This document shows, piece after piece, positions 20,945 to 29,832 of a DNA stretch of 64,000 bases; within the stretch, counting starts at the first letter, position 1, and every line of letters begins with the position of its first letter. The stretch comes from Myxococcales bacterium (lineage in GTDB: Bacteria; Myxococcota_A; Polyangia; Haliangiales; Haliangiaceae). The stretch spans positions 124,001 to 188,000 of the forward strand of contig JADJJK010000014.1 of the NCBI GenBank assembly GCA_016706545.1. Direction: 5' to 3'. The translations under genes were made by a program, and so were the position numbers. The notes beneath the pieces were generated by a model that was not told where the DNA came from, made no database searches, and saw only the letters and a list, made by a program, of their open reading frames with translations.

Positions 20945-22738
20945 ATGCGCACCTCTGTCCTTTTGACCCTGCTTTTCACCCTGAGCGCCGCGCTGATGGC
21001 GCCGCCTTTGATGGCGGAGCCGGTGGTGCTGGCGGTGGAAGGCGGCGAGATCTACGTCGACCTGGGCGCCAGAGATGGCGTCGGCGCTGGCTCGGAGCTG
21101 GAGCTCCTGCACGAGGTCGTGGTCCGAGATCCGCGCACCGGCGCGGTGCTGAGAGATCGCTTCGCGCTGGGCACGCTGGTCATCCACAAGAGCGGCGAGC
21201 GCATCAGCGTGGCGCGCGGCAGCGAGGAGCTGACCCGTCGCGTCCTGGTGGGAGATCGCGTCCGGCTGACGTCCGCGCCGCGCCGCTTCTCCGATCCATG
21301 GCAAGCCAAGCTCACGCCGCGCCCGGCCACCCCACCCGCCGGCGCGACGCCTCCCGCCTCTGCGCCAACCGCGGGCGCGCCGGCCGCGGCGGTGGATCAC
21401 ATCGCGCTCGCCGGCGCGGCCTGGGAGGCCACGCTGGGCAAGCCTGCGCAGGAGCGCATCGCCCGCTGGGAGAAGCTCCTGCAAGCCGATCCCGGAACGC
21501 CGTACCGCAAGGCCATCGAGGCCGAGATGGAGAGCCTGCGCCGTCAGGCCGCGCAGCGCGAGGCCGCCCTGGCGCGCGCCCGCAGCCAGAGCGACGACGG
21601 ACGCGCCCCGCGGCTCTCGCAGCTCGCCAGGGAGCTGCTCACCGGTAGCTCGTCGGCCCAGGGCGCTGTGCTGACCGCGGCGCCGCTGCCGCGCGCGGTG
21701 CCGGGCAAGGCGCTGGAGCTGGCCTTCTTGATCGCGGATCCAGGCCGCGTGGTGCAAGCCTGGCTGTTTGTGCGCCCCGCAGGAGATCCGGGCTTCCGCC
21801 GGTTGCCGCTCGTCCGCGACGGGGATGTCTACCTGCGCGGCCGGGTGGACGCCGAGCTGGTGCGCACCCCAAAGCTCGAGTGGTACGTGGAGGCGGAGCT
21901 GACCACGCTGGCCGAGCCGGCGGGCATCGCCCTCAGCGAGACGGCGCCCGTCATCGGCACCCAGGACGCGCCGCGCGTCACCACCATCGACGCGGTGGTG
22001 ACCGAGCCGCCCATCGACAAGGGCCGCTCGCACATCGACGCGCACGTCGACTACGTCGACTTCGACGGCCAGCTCAGCAAGGGCTTCGATCAGTACTACC
22101 TGGCCGAGATCGACTTCACCTATCGCTTCCTCGAGCCGGTGTACGCCATGCGGCTGGGCTTTGGCACGATGTCCGGAACCGGCGGCCCCAAGGACGTCAT
22201 CGATGAAGATCCGCTGCAGCGGTGCCTGCAGGACGGGCGGTATCAGTGCAGCCGGGTCACGTTCTCGTACGTGTACACCGAGCTGGAGTTTCGGCTGCGC
22301 CCGCAGGTGGCGCTGCTCTTGCGGCCGCAGGCGGGCTTGCTCACCACCGACCGCGCCATGGACGCCGACAGCGACCGTTGCCAGGGCAGCGTGGACCTGG
22401 AGGGCTGCGGCTTTCACACCCGCTTTGGCGGCCGCGTGCGCCTGCGCTTTGGCAGCGAGACCGGCACCAACCTGGCCATCGGCGCCGGCTTCACCGACGG
22501 CGTCGGGACGCTGCTCGAGGCGGCGTACCAGTGGCTCCCCACCATGGCGCTGCCGGTGCAGCTCGTGGTGCAGGTCACGGACATGCCGGTGCCAGAGAAC
22601 CTGGGCGTGCGGCTCATCGCCGACGTCGGCTGGCGCCGAGTGCCCTGGTTCTATCCCTCCTTGCGGGTGTCGTACCAGGCGCGCGACATCGACCACGCAG
22701 GGTTCTCCGGCGGTCTGGCGCTCAACTTCGATTGGTGA
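20945..22738 (+). CDS. outer-membrane beta-barrel protein with FlgT-C-like and Ig-like domains (paralogue C)
   Basis: The 597-residue protein starts at ATG 20945, 12 bases after the previous stop, with 'gaggag' as ribosome site. The signal peptide ends near PPLMAEP. Domain order repeats paralogue A: a beta domain (GGEIYVDLGARDGVGAGSEL), a helical spacer (ERIARWEKLLQADPGTPYRK), an Ig-like domain (YLRGRVD...LEWYVEAEL) and a barrel starting around 375 (HIDAHVDYVDFDGQ). The barrel has two pairs of Cys (DPLQRCLQDGRYQC; DRCQGSVDLEGC). The C terminus is ALNFDW. Compared with A, the FlgT-C-like part is better preserved, including 'VVRDPRTGAVLRD'. This is the largest of the four. No enzymatic motif is seen. 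Confidence 0.65.
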   Translation: MRTSVLLTLLFTLSAALMAPPLMAEPVVLAVEGGEIYVDLGARDGVGAGSELELLHEVVVRDPRTGAVLRDRFALGTLVIHKSGERISVARGSEELTRRVLVGDRVRLTSAPRRFSDPWQAKLTPRPATPPAGATPPASAPTAGAPAAAVDHIALAGAAWEATLGKPAQERIARWEKLLQADPGTPYRKAIEAEMESLRRQAAQREAALARARSQSDDGRAPRLSQLARELLTGSSSAQGAVLTAAPLPRAVPGKALELAFLIADPGRVVQAWLFVRPAGDPGFRRLPLVRDGDVYLRGRVDAELVRTPKLEWYVEAELTTLAEPAGIALSETAPVIGTQDAPRVTTIDAVVTEPPIDKGRSHIDAHVDYVDFDGQLSKGFDQYYLAEIDFTYRFLEPVYAMRLGFGTMSGTGGPKDVIDEDPLQRCLQDGRYQCSRVTFSYVYTELEFRLRPQVALLLRPQAGLLTTDRAMDADSDRCQGSVDLEGCGFHTRFGGRVRLRFGSETGTNLAIGAGFTDGVGTLLEAAYQWLPTMALPVQLVVQVTDMPVPENLGVRLIADVGWRRVPWFYPSLRVSYQARDIDHAGFSGGLALNFDW

Positions 22739-22756
22739 GAGCCGGCGAGGATCACG

Positions 22757-23857
22757 ATGCGCATCACCCTCTGCATATCCTGCTTGCTCCTGGCGGTGGC
22801 CGCGCGCGACGCGCAGGCCCAGCCCACCCCCGCCGCGCCCGCCGAGGCCAGCGCCGAGGGGAAGCCAGCGCCCGGCGCCGCCGCGCCCCGCGCCGTGGTG
22901 CTGCACGTGCCGCCGCTGTCGAGCGACGGCAAAGACGGCATCGAGCTGTCCGCCATGATCGACGCGCCGTTCGCCGAGGAGCTGAGCGTGCGCTGGCGCC
23001 CGCTGGGCGCCGTAACCTGGCAAGACGTGGCGTTCGAGCGGGCGGCCGGCGACGGCGGCTGGTACGCGCGCCTGCCAGCGGTCGCGCCACCGGGCCTTGA
23101 GTACTACCTGCGCGGTCGCGACGCCTTTGGCGCGGAGATCGTCCACTTCGCCTCGGCGCAGGCGCCGCATGTCGTGCAGGTGGCGCCCTCGCTGGTCGAC
23201 CGACTCGAGGATCTGGACCGGCGCCGGCTCGGCGACCGCCAGAACCAGGTGTCGTTCGACGTGATGGGCCACAACTTCGGCAATCGCTATGGCCTGCCAG
23301 ATCGCTTCTTCCGCGGCGAGCTGGTGTTCACCCACCGGCTGTGGCGCGTGCTGTATCACCTGTCGTTTGGCTACGGCTCGATCTGGGGCAAGACGCCGGA
23401 GGCCTCCACCCCCGCCGTCCACAACGCCTACCTGACCCACGGGCTGCGGTACGGCTTTGGCGAGGTGCGGCTGCGCTTCCACCCCTCCGTGTTCGTGGAT
23501 CTGCGCGCCGCGCTGGGGGTCAGCCACATCGGCTTTGATCCAGCGCTGCGCGGCGTGATCACCCTGGGCAAGCCGTGGCGCTCGTCGGTCAACATCGGAG
23601 GCGAGCTGTCCGAGGACGTCGGCCACTCCGCGTGGGTCCGCCTGCAGTGGGACACCGTGCCGCCGCTGCTGATGGGCGCGTCCATCGTGCGCACGAACCT
23701 CCCCGGCGTGGAGATCAGCTCCTCGGGGCTGTACGTGGCCTATGACGTCTCGTACGTGATCGCGGACCGCTTCACCGTGCGCGGCCAGGTCAGCTACGGG
23801 GCGCGCGACGGCGCCGCCAACGTGGGCGGCGGCCTGGGCACGGTGGTCGAGTTCTGA
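22757..23857 (+). CDS. outer-membrane beta-barrel protein with Ig-like domain (paralogue D)
   Basis: The 366-residue protein starts 18 bases after paralogue C, with 'gcgagga' as ribosome site. A clean signal peptide, MRITLCISCLLLAVAARDAQA, is followed by an Ala/Pro tether. The Ig-like domain (about 50-140) ends with GLEYYLRGRDAFGAEIVHFAS, aligning by eye with paralogue B. The barrel starts near residue 170 (QVSFDVMGHNFGN) and includes 'LSFGYGSIWG' and 'DLRAALGVSHIGFDP'. The C terminus is GTVVEF. It is the last gene of the operon; a 22-bp repeat array lies about 65-140 bases downstream. A homology search with B and D together should be more sensitive than either alone. Confidence 0.62.
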   Translation: MRITLCISCLLLAVAARDAQAQPTPAAPAEASAEGKPAPGAAAPRAVVLHVPPLSSDGKDGIELSAMIDAPFAEELSVRWRPLGAVTWQDVAFERAAGDGGWYARLPAVAPPGLEYYLRGRDAFGAEIVHFASAQAPHVVQVAPSLVDRLEDLDRRRLGDRQNQVSFDVMGHNFGNRYGLPDRFFRGELVFTHRLWRVLYHLSFGYGSIWGKTPEASTPAVHNAYLTHGLRYGFGEVRLRFHPSVFVDLRAALGVSHIGFDPALRGVITLGKPWRSSVNIGGELSEDVGHSAWVRLQWDTVPPLLMGASIVRTNLPGVEISSSGLYVAYDVSYVIADRFTVRGQVSYGARDGAANVGGGLGTVVEF

Positions 23858-23920
23858 GCGAGCTCTGAGCGTTTGCTCCGCGCGAGCGCGGCGCGCCGCT
23901 GGCCGTCCGTGCAGCGCGAG

Positions 23921-23994
23921 GCGCGCCGGACGCGGCGCCGGATGCGCGCCGGACGCCCGCCGGACGCGCGCCGGACGCCCGCCGGACGCGCGAT
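23921..23994. repeat. 22-bp tandem repeat after the outer-membrane operon
   Basis: Two exact 22-base copies (23944-23965 and 23966-23987) of a unit that is itself two imperfect 11-mers ending ccggac, flanked by a degenerate copy from 23921. The gap 23858-24256 holds no other gene I can support, although the reading frame of the next gene stays open upstream to about 24050 without an ATG or GTG. Confidence 0.85.
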
Positions 23995-24256
23995 CTAGCC
24001 AGGCGGTGAGGATTTCACGCAACTCATCCGCAGCCGGGCCGAGCCAGGCGGGGCATGTTGCAGCGAACCGCGCAGGAGACCGCTGGGCCACACCACCCCA
24101 CGAGCGAGCCGGCTACCCAGCTCGCGCAACAGCGCAGCTTGGGCAAGCCCGGAGCGCAGACGCGAACGCAAGCGCTGCCGGGCGCGTCAGCCTCCGGCTC
24201 CTGGCAGGGGAGATGAAGACGCCGCGCCGCTCCAGCGGGCCCGCCGCATCCTGCGC

Positions 24257-27200
24257 TTGCTCGACAGCCAGGAGGGGCGGCTCGCCAGCTCGCTGGCGGA
24301 CGGCGACTACTTCGCGGCGCGTGGCGCCGCCGAGACGGTCGCCACGCTGCAGCGGGGCCTCGCCTCCGCGCTCGAGCAAGCGCAGCGACAGGTGGGCCGC
24401 GCGCGTCCCGCCGAGACGGCCGCCGGCGAAGGGCCAGCGCTCGACGAGCTGACGGCGCGCGCCGCGGCGCAGCGCCCGCGCCTGAGCGCGCTGCTCGCGC
24501 AGGCGCCACCTCCGGAGCCGGGCCTGGGGATCGATCTGGTGGATCCAGCAGCGGACGCTGCCAGGCAAGCCGCGTGGCGCCAGGCGCGCGCGGACCACGG
24601 CCAGCGCGCCGCGGAGGCCCCGCCGTCCGGCCTTGCCCCGCCGGGCGAGCGCGCCGCGCGCGGCACCGGGGCGGACTTGCACGCCGCGCAGGTCGCCCCC
24701 AGCCACGACGGCTTCGAGGCCGCCGCGGACCGCCGCATCGGCGCGCTGGTCGTGGCGGGCAAGCACCTGGCGGCGCTGGCGTACCTGCACTACCACATGC
24801 GGTCGGTGCGGCTCGCGCTGGGCGCGTTCCTGGCCTCGCACCTGCGCAGCACCGGGCAACCGCGGGTGCAGTTCCTCGACGGCCCCGGCCCCTTCGTCTC
24901 GGCGCTGCTGGCGCCGCTCGAGCCGGAAGACGCCTCCGCGTGCGTGACCACGCTGCGCCACTGGCTAGCGCCGCTGGAGCTCCACGCCATCGTCGATCGC
25001 AACCGCGCGATCCTCGAGGTGCCGCGGCCCGGCACCGGGAACGACGCGGCGGGGTACGAGTCGGGCCCGCGCGGCCCCGTCGAGTGGTCTCCTGCGGTGG
25101 CCACCGGGATCGGCGCGGCGCTGCTGGAGCGCCTGCTGGACTCCTTGCCACGCATGAGCCAGCGCTTGCTGGCCGCGGTTGCAGCGGTGGCAGCGGGGCC
25201 TGCCTCGCATGGCCAGCATGGCCAAGACGGAGCACCAAGCTCGCTGCGCGGCGTCACCACCCGGCACATGGTGCCGTCGTGCCCGCTCGACGCAGCGGTG
25301 GCGCGCGCGCTGGTGGGGCGCTCGGGCGCAGCGCAGCGCGCCGGCGGCCGGGGCGCGGACAGCGCCGCCACCGTCGAGGTGATCGGCGACGCGATCGGCG
25401 ACGCGATCGGCGGCGCGATCGGCGGCGAGCCCAGCGCCGCCGCGCCGACGACGCGAGTGCGCCACCGGCGGGTCAAGCGCCTGCGCTGGCAAGGGGAGGT
25501 AGGCGGTCCCTGGAACGCGGTGGTCGCGCTCTCGCCAGCGGACGCGGGCCCTGAAGAGCTCGCCTACGCGCTGTGGGGCGAGTGGGCGCAAGCCTACCGG
25601 CTGACCCGCATCGGCGATGCGTACCTGGTGCCCGAGGCGCTCGCCGCGCAGTTTCCGGAAGCGGCGCGGCACCGCCCGCGCGCAGGCGCGCCCCGCGCTG
25701 ACGGCGCGTCCACGCTGATGTTCGGCCCCACGGCGAGCGCCGCGGTGGAGGCCGAGGCCGCGCGCGCCCCCGCGCCCCAGGGGCCGCAGGCCAGCGCCGT
25801 CGAGCGCGCGCAGCACGCGCAGCATGCGCAGCATGCGCAGCATGCGCCCGCGGCGCCGCCCACCGCCGCGACGCTGCACGCGCAGTGGCAACGCATCGCG
25901 GAGCGGCTGCGCGGCCTGTCCCTGGTGCTGGCGCCGCTGGGCCTTGGCCATGAGCTGACGCCCGCGCTGATGTTCCACGCGCAGCGCTGCCTGGAGCTGA
26001 GCACGCTGGATCCGGCCGGCGCGACCTCGCGCGCCACCGCGTTCGCCCATCAAGAGACGCTCCTTTCCGAGATCGCGGCCGAGCTGGCGGTGCTCGCCCC
26101 CGCCAGCGAGCGCCGTGGCCCCGGCGCCGCCGCGCCCGTCGGCGGGCCCGCGCTGGAGGCCGCGCGCGCGCTGGCCCGCGCCGCCGCTGGCGCGCATCTC
26201 CCCGAGACCGGCCGCCGGCTCTTGACCGAGGTGCGCGCCGCGCGCCGCACCTCGGTGCTCGACGGCCTGGAGAGCTTGCTCGGCCACACCGCCAGCCAGC
26301 TCGCGGCAGCGCATCAGCAGCGCGCGTACACCGACGGCGCCGCCGCCCGCAGCGCGCTCCTCCTGGGCCAGCCGCTGCAGGCGCGCCAGCTCGCGCTGCG
26401 CCAGGAGCTCGCCACGCTGCGCGGCGAGGCGGTGGCCACCGGCGCGCTGGATCCAGCCAGGCTCGACGCGCTGCACCGACGCATCGACCGGCTGCGCGTC
26501 GAGTCCGAGCTGGTGGCGCAGATCGGCGCCCTGGGCCAGGCCTTCGCCGTGCTCGACCAGCTCGAAGACAGCGGCTGGGTCCTGTTCTCCGAGGCGGTGA
26601 CCGCGACGGTGCCCTCGAGCGTGGCCGACGCGCTCGCCGCTCCCCTGCCCGGCACCGAGGACCGGCGCCAGCACGGCCAGGACAGCCACGACCGCCACGA
26701 CCGCCACGACCGCCACGACCGCCACGACCGCGGCGGTCGCATCGGCCGCCTGGAGGCCGCGCGCGTCGGCGCCGCCGAGCTCCGCGCGCAGCTCACCACC
26801 GCGCACTCGCGCTGGCTCAAGGCCGAGCGTCGGGCGCAGGCGCTGACCGCCGCCGCGCCCAGCGCCGCCACCCGCGCCGCGCTCGAGCAAGTGGAGGCCG
26901 AGCTCACCACCATCCGCGGCCGGCTCAGCGCGCTCGGCGGCGACCAGCGCGTGCGCGCGTTCCTGGAGCGCGCCGCCGCCACCGCGGACAGCGCGCAGAC
27001 CCGCGCCCTGGTGGTGCAGCTCTGCACGCTCGTCGGCGTGACCGTGGCCTCCGGGGCCGCCGCCGCGCTCGCGGAGGGCGCCGCCGCCGGCGCTGGCGCG
27101 GGCGCGCTGGGCCGCCAGCTCGCGGCGCTCACCGCGGAGTCCGCCACCTTCAGCGTGCTGAGCGCGCGCCTGAACCAGTCGCCGCTGGCCCACGAGCTGG

Positions 27201-28393
27201 CGCAGAACTTCGCCGGCAACCTGGCCACCTTCGGCGCCATGCGCGGCGTCAAGCTGGCCACCTCGGCGCAGCTCGCCAGGCTGTCGGTGGCGGAGGGGAC
27301 GCGCGGCGCCGCCCGCGGCGTGGTCTGGGCCCGCAAGGCCGGCGAGGTCACGGCCACCATGGCCGTCGCGGCCGGCGTGCAGTTCGCGCACGCCGAGGCG
27401 CAGAGCCTGGCAAGCCGCGGCCACGCGCTGAGCAGCGACGAGCGGGTGAGCCTGGGCGTGCAGGGCATGGCGATGATGATCGGCGGCGCCATCGTGCATC
27501 ACGGCATGGCGCGGAGCCTGGTCCACGCGCGCGCCGCCGGCGCCGCCGCCATGGACGAGCGCGCGCGCAGCCGGCACCTGCGCGCGCTGGCGCTGCAGGT
27601 CGCCGAGCGCGGCGACCCAGGCCAGGCGCTCGCGCTGCTGCGCGGGACCCGCGAGCACCTGCAAGCAGAGCTCGCGGCGCTGCATGAGCTCGCCTCGTTG
27701 CCGGCCCAGGAGCTGGCCGCCCGCGGCACGAGCCCGCAGGAGGTGGCCGCGCTGGATCGCAACGCCCGCGTGCAGCAAGCGCGCCTGACCCAGCTCGAGG
27801 TCGGCAGCCTCGCCGCGCAGCTCGGGCTCGACACCGTGGTGCCCGGCCAGGTGTACGCCGGCACGCCAGCGCAGCTCACGCCAGTGCTCGCCAGCTATCG
27901 CGCCCGCGACTACGCGGTCACCTCCACCGCGGAGGTCATCGAGCTGACCCGCCCCGGCGAGACCACGCTGCGCCTGCTCGTGCGCGCCGAGCCCAAGGCC
28001 GCCGACGGCGGCGCCACGCGCGCGGCACCTGCCGGCGCGCAGGCCGCGGCGCCCAGGCCGGCTGCGGCCAAGAAGCCCCCGACAGCCAAGGAGTCTCAAC
28101 CCGAGGCTCAACCCAACGCTCAACCCGAGGCGCAACCCGACGCTCAACCCGCTCAAGGCTCAACCCGGCGCAACCCGACGCTCAACCCGACGCCAACGCA
28201 GCCGCCCGCACCACGCCGCGGACCGAGGCCCCTGAGGCCGGCGCCGCGCCAAGGGCGCTGGACGAGCGACGCACCGCGCCGATGGCCACGATCGATCCGC
28301 AGGAGCTGGAGCTCGCGCGCATCCGCAACGGTCAGCCAGGACAGATCCGCAACGAGCTGGAGCTCACCAACGGGGACGTCGTCACCTCCATGA
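24257..28393 (+). CDS. giant polymorphic-toxin-like protein, N-terminal and middle parts
   Basis: The frame gives 1378 residues from a TTG; it stays open upstream to about 24050 without ATG or GTG, so the start is uncertain. There is no signal peptide. The protein is Ala/Arg-rich and helical, with low-complexity inserts (IGDAIGDAIGGAIGG; QHAQHAQHAQHA; four HDR units). Residues about 910-1110 contain long Ala/Gly hydrophobic segments and 'ELAQNFAGNLATFGAMRG', a pattern resembling the hydrophobic linking domain of toxins loaded by extracellular contractile injection systems; no DUF4157 HExxH is visible. From about residue 1280 a QPxA repeat begins. After about 28160 the frame becomes Arg/Ser-rich nonsense, while the QPxA repeat continues one frame over into 28282-29832. 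The two are best read as one gene with a frame break. Confidence 0.6.
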   Translation: MLDSQEGRLASSLADGDYFAARGAAETVATLQRGLASALEQAQRQVGRARPAETAAGEGPALDELTARAAAQRPRLSALLAQAPPPEPGLGIDLVDPAADAARQAAWRQARADHGQRAAEAPPSGLAPPGERAARGTGADLHAAQVAPSHDGFEAAADRRIGALVVAGKHLAALAYLHYHMRSVRLALGAFLASHLRSTGQPRVQFLDGPGPFVSALLAPLEPEDASACVTTLRHWLAPLELHAIVDRNRAILEVPRPGTGNDAAGYESGPRGPVEWSPAVATGIGAALLERLLDSLPRMSQRLLAAVAAVAAGPASHGQHGQDGAPSSLRGVTTRHMVPSCPLDAAVARALVGRSGAAQRAGGRGADSAATVEVIGDAIGDAIGGAIGGEPSAAAPTTRVRHRRVKRLRWQGEVGGPWNAVVALSPADAGPEELAYALWGEWAQAYRLTRIGDAYLVPEALAAQFPEAARHRPRAGAPRADGASTLMFGPTASAAVEAEAARAPAPQGPQASAVERAQHAQHAQHAQHAPAAPPTAATLHAQWQRIAERLRGLSLVLAPLGLGHELTPALMFHAQRCLELSTLDPAGATSRATAFAHQETLLSEIAAELAVLAPASERRGPGAAAPVGGPALEAARALARAAAGAHLPETGRRLLTEVRAARRTSVLDGLESLLGHTASQLAAAHQQRAYTDGAAARSALLLGQPLQARQLALRQELATLRGEAVATGALDPARLDALHRRIDRLRVESELVAQIGALGQAFAVLDQLEDSGWVLFSEAVTATVPSSVADALAAPLPGTEDRRQHGQDSHDRHDRHDRHDRHDRGGRIGRLEAARVGAAELRAQLTTAHSRWLKAERRAQALTAAAPSAATRAALEQVEAELTTIRGRLSALGGDQRVRAFLERAAATADSAQTRALVVQLCTLVGVTVASGAAAALAEGAAAGAGAGALGRQLAALTAESATFSVLSARLNQSPLAHELAQNFAGNLATFGAMRGVKLATSAQLARLSVAEGTRGAARGVVWARKAGEVTATMAVAAGVQFAHAEAQSLASRGHALSSDERVSLGVQGMAMMIGGAIVHHGMARSLVHARAAGAAAMDERARSRHLRALALQVAERGDPGQALALLRGTREHLQAELAALHELASLPAQELAARGTSPQEVAALDRNARVQQARLTQLEVGSLAAQLGLDTVVPGQVYAGTPAQLTPVLASYRARDYAVTSTAEVIELTRPGETTLRLLVRAEPKAADGGATRAAPAGAQAAAPRPAAAKKPPTAKESQPEAQPNAQPEAQPDAQPAQGSTRRNPTLNPTPTQPPAPRRGPRPLRPAPRQGRWTSDAPRRWPRSIRRSWSSRASATVSQDRSATSWSSPTGTSSPP
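28094..28194 (+). repeat. 12-bp coding repeat (QPxA) containing the frame break
   Basis: Units of 'caacccgaggct' type encode Gln-Pro-Glu/Asp/Asn-Ala. The first copies are in the frame of 24257; copies from about 28168 on are in the frame of 28282. Between 28146 and 28170 the units are shortened by 3, 5 and 2 bases, a net loss of 10, which moves the frame. Confidence 0.8.
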
Positions 28394-29832
28394 ACTCGCA
28401 GCTCCGCGCCATCGGCCCGCGGCAGGTGCAAGACCTCCTCGACACCTTCCCGCCGTCACAGCGCGCGCACGCCCGGCTGGCGCTGGCGCGCTCCTCGGAG
28501 TTCGCGAACATGGAGGCGTGGAACGCGCTGATCTTGGCGATGCGCCCCTTGCTGGACGCCGGCGGCCGCCTGTACCTGCCCGGCAGCGGCTCGCTCGCCG
28601 ACAACCTGGCCTACACCGCGCAGAAGGGCGCCTACGCCAGCCTGCCCGGGGGCGCCGCCCGACTGCCCACCACCGAGACGGTGACGCCCGGCGCGGTCGT
28701 CGTGCTCGATGCGGTGGTGCTGCACAAGCTCCAGCGCGATCCAGCGTTCGCGCAGACCCTGCGCGACTCCCGCTGCGTGCTCCTGGAGGCGCGCGGCATG
28801 ACCTCTGGGATCAACTTGTTCAACAGCGCGTCGCCGGAGGTCATCGCCCGGCGCACCACGGCCATCATGGAGCGAGCGCGCGCCCTGGCGGCCGAGCGCA
28901 AGACCAGCTTCGAGGAGGGCGTGGACCTGGCGCTGGAGCAAGAGTCCCGCGCCGCCTTGCAGGCCCACGCCCCCGAGCTGGCGCAGCAGCTCCGGGTGGT
29001 GGACGCCGCCACCCACCCTGCGCTGTCCAACGCGGACCTGGCCCGCCAGCTCAACGGCGACGCCGGCATGACAGCGCAGGAGCTGGAAGGCGTGCTGGAG
29101 CCGTTTCCACCGGAACATCGCGCTCTGGCTCGAGAACTGCTCGCGCAACAAGCCGAAATCTACAGCCCGCGTCGTCTGGCCGCCGAGCTGGAGCAGCAGC
29201 ACACGACCCTGATGGCACAAGCTCCTGGCATGGGAGTTCCTCCTGAACGTGTGTACTTCTACATCCCGCAGACGGGAAAGAGCTATGGCATGCTGGCCAT
29301 GGCACACCGAGAGGCCACCGGCACACCAGTGGAGCGCTATATCAATGGCCCTGCAGAGCTCAAAGCAAGGAACCTCGACAAGGACAACCTGCTGATCGTC
29401 TTCGACGACGTCGCCGGCAGTGGACAAAGCCTTGAAGACTCAACCGAGGACGTTATGCGAACGAATTTCCACGGCAAGATAATCGTGTCGCCGATGGTCT
29501 CGACGAAACAAGCAAAAGAACTATTCACCAATCTCTCAAAGAGAAACACGGACATCCATTATCAACCAAACAAGATGTCAATGGCACTCAAAGAGTCAGT
29601 ATTCCACCAAAGCCTTACACAACCAAATCAAGACAAAGTAAACGAACTCATCGGAGACAAAGGATATGCAAGCAATGCGCTATCTCTAACTCTCCCATAC
29701 ATGGCCCCGGACAACAATAGCTCTTTCTTTGGTTGGTTTCTCGCGCCGTTTTTCCTCGCCAACAAAAACCAACTCGCCTCAAAAGCGAAGCCATACAACT
29801 TCTCTTGGCTTGCACAGAGAAGCTCACCATGA
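28282..29832 (+). CDS. polymorphic-toxin-like C-terminal part with phosphoribosyltransferase-like domain
   Basis: The ATG at 28282 gives 516 residues, but the same frame is natural-looking back to about 28168 (AQPDANAAARTTP), so this is probably the continuation of 24257. Residues 1-300 are helical and resemble the pre-toxin part of the upstream half. The last 200 are different: from 'VYFYIPQTGKSYGMLAMAH' to 'LLIVFDDVAGSGQSLEDST' (Asp375/Asp376, Gly379-Ser383) they carry the PRPP-binding loop of type I phosphoribosyltransferases. After this come 'IIVSPMVSTKQ' and a tail rich in Asn, Lys and Phe. Base composition falls sharply, to about 40% GC around 29521-29580 against about 70% before. A foreign enzymatic tip on a native carrier is the hallmark of polymorphic toxins. 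Target unknown: nucleotide, tRNA or protein modification are all possible. Confidence 0.62.
   Translation: MATIDPQELELARIRNGQPGQIRNELELTNGDVVTSMNSQLRAIGPRQVQDLLDTFPPSQRAHARLALARSSEFANMEAWNALILAMRPLLDAGGRLYLPGSGSLADNLAYTAQKGAYASLPGGAARLPTTETVTPGAVVVLDAVVLHKLQRDPAFAQTLRDSRCVLLEARGMTSGINLFNSASPEVIARRTTAIMERARALAAERKTSFEEGVDLALEQESRAALQAHAPELAQQLRVVDAATHPALSNADLARQLNGDAGMTAQELEGVLEPFPPEHRALARELLAQQAEIYSPRRLAAELEQQHTTLMAQAPGMGVPPERVYFYIPQTGKSYGMLAMAHREATGTPVERYINGPAELKARNLDKDNLLIVFDDVAGSGQSLEDSTEDVMRTNFHGKIIVSPMVSTKQAKELFTNLSKRNTDIHYQPNKMSMALKESVFHQSLTQPNQDKVNELIGDKGYASNALSLTLPYMAPDNNSSFFGWFLAPFFLANKNQLASKAKPYNFSWLAQRSSP

Noticed and set aside
23921..23994. CRISPR-like short repeats
   Set aside because: The 22-base units are directly adjacent with no unique spacers, and no cas genes are nearby. 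The same holds for 3671-3812 and 31394-31450.
24257..28393. DUF4157 metallopeptidase-type injection-system toxin
   Set aside because: Only the hydrophobic linking-domain pattern is similar; I found no HExxH motif, so the family name is not used.
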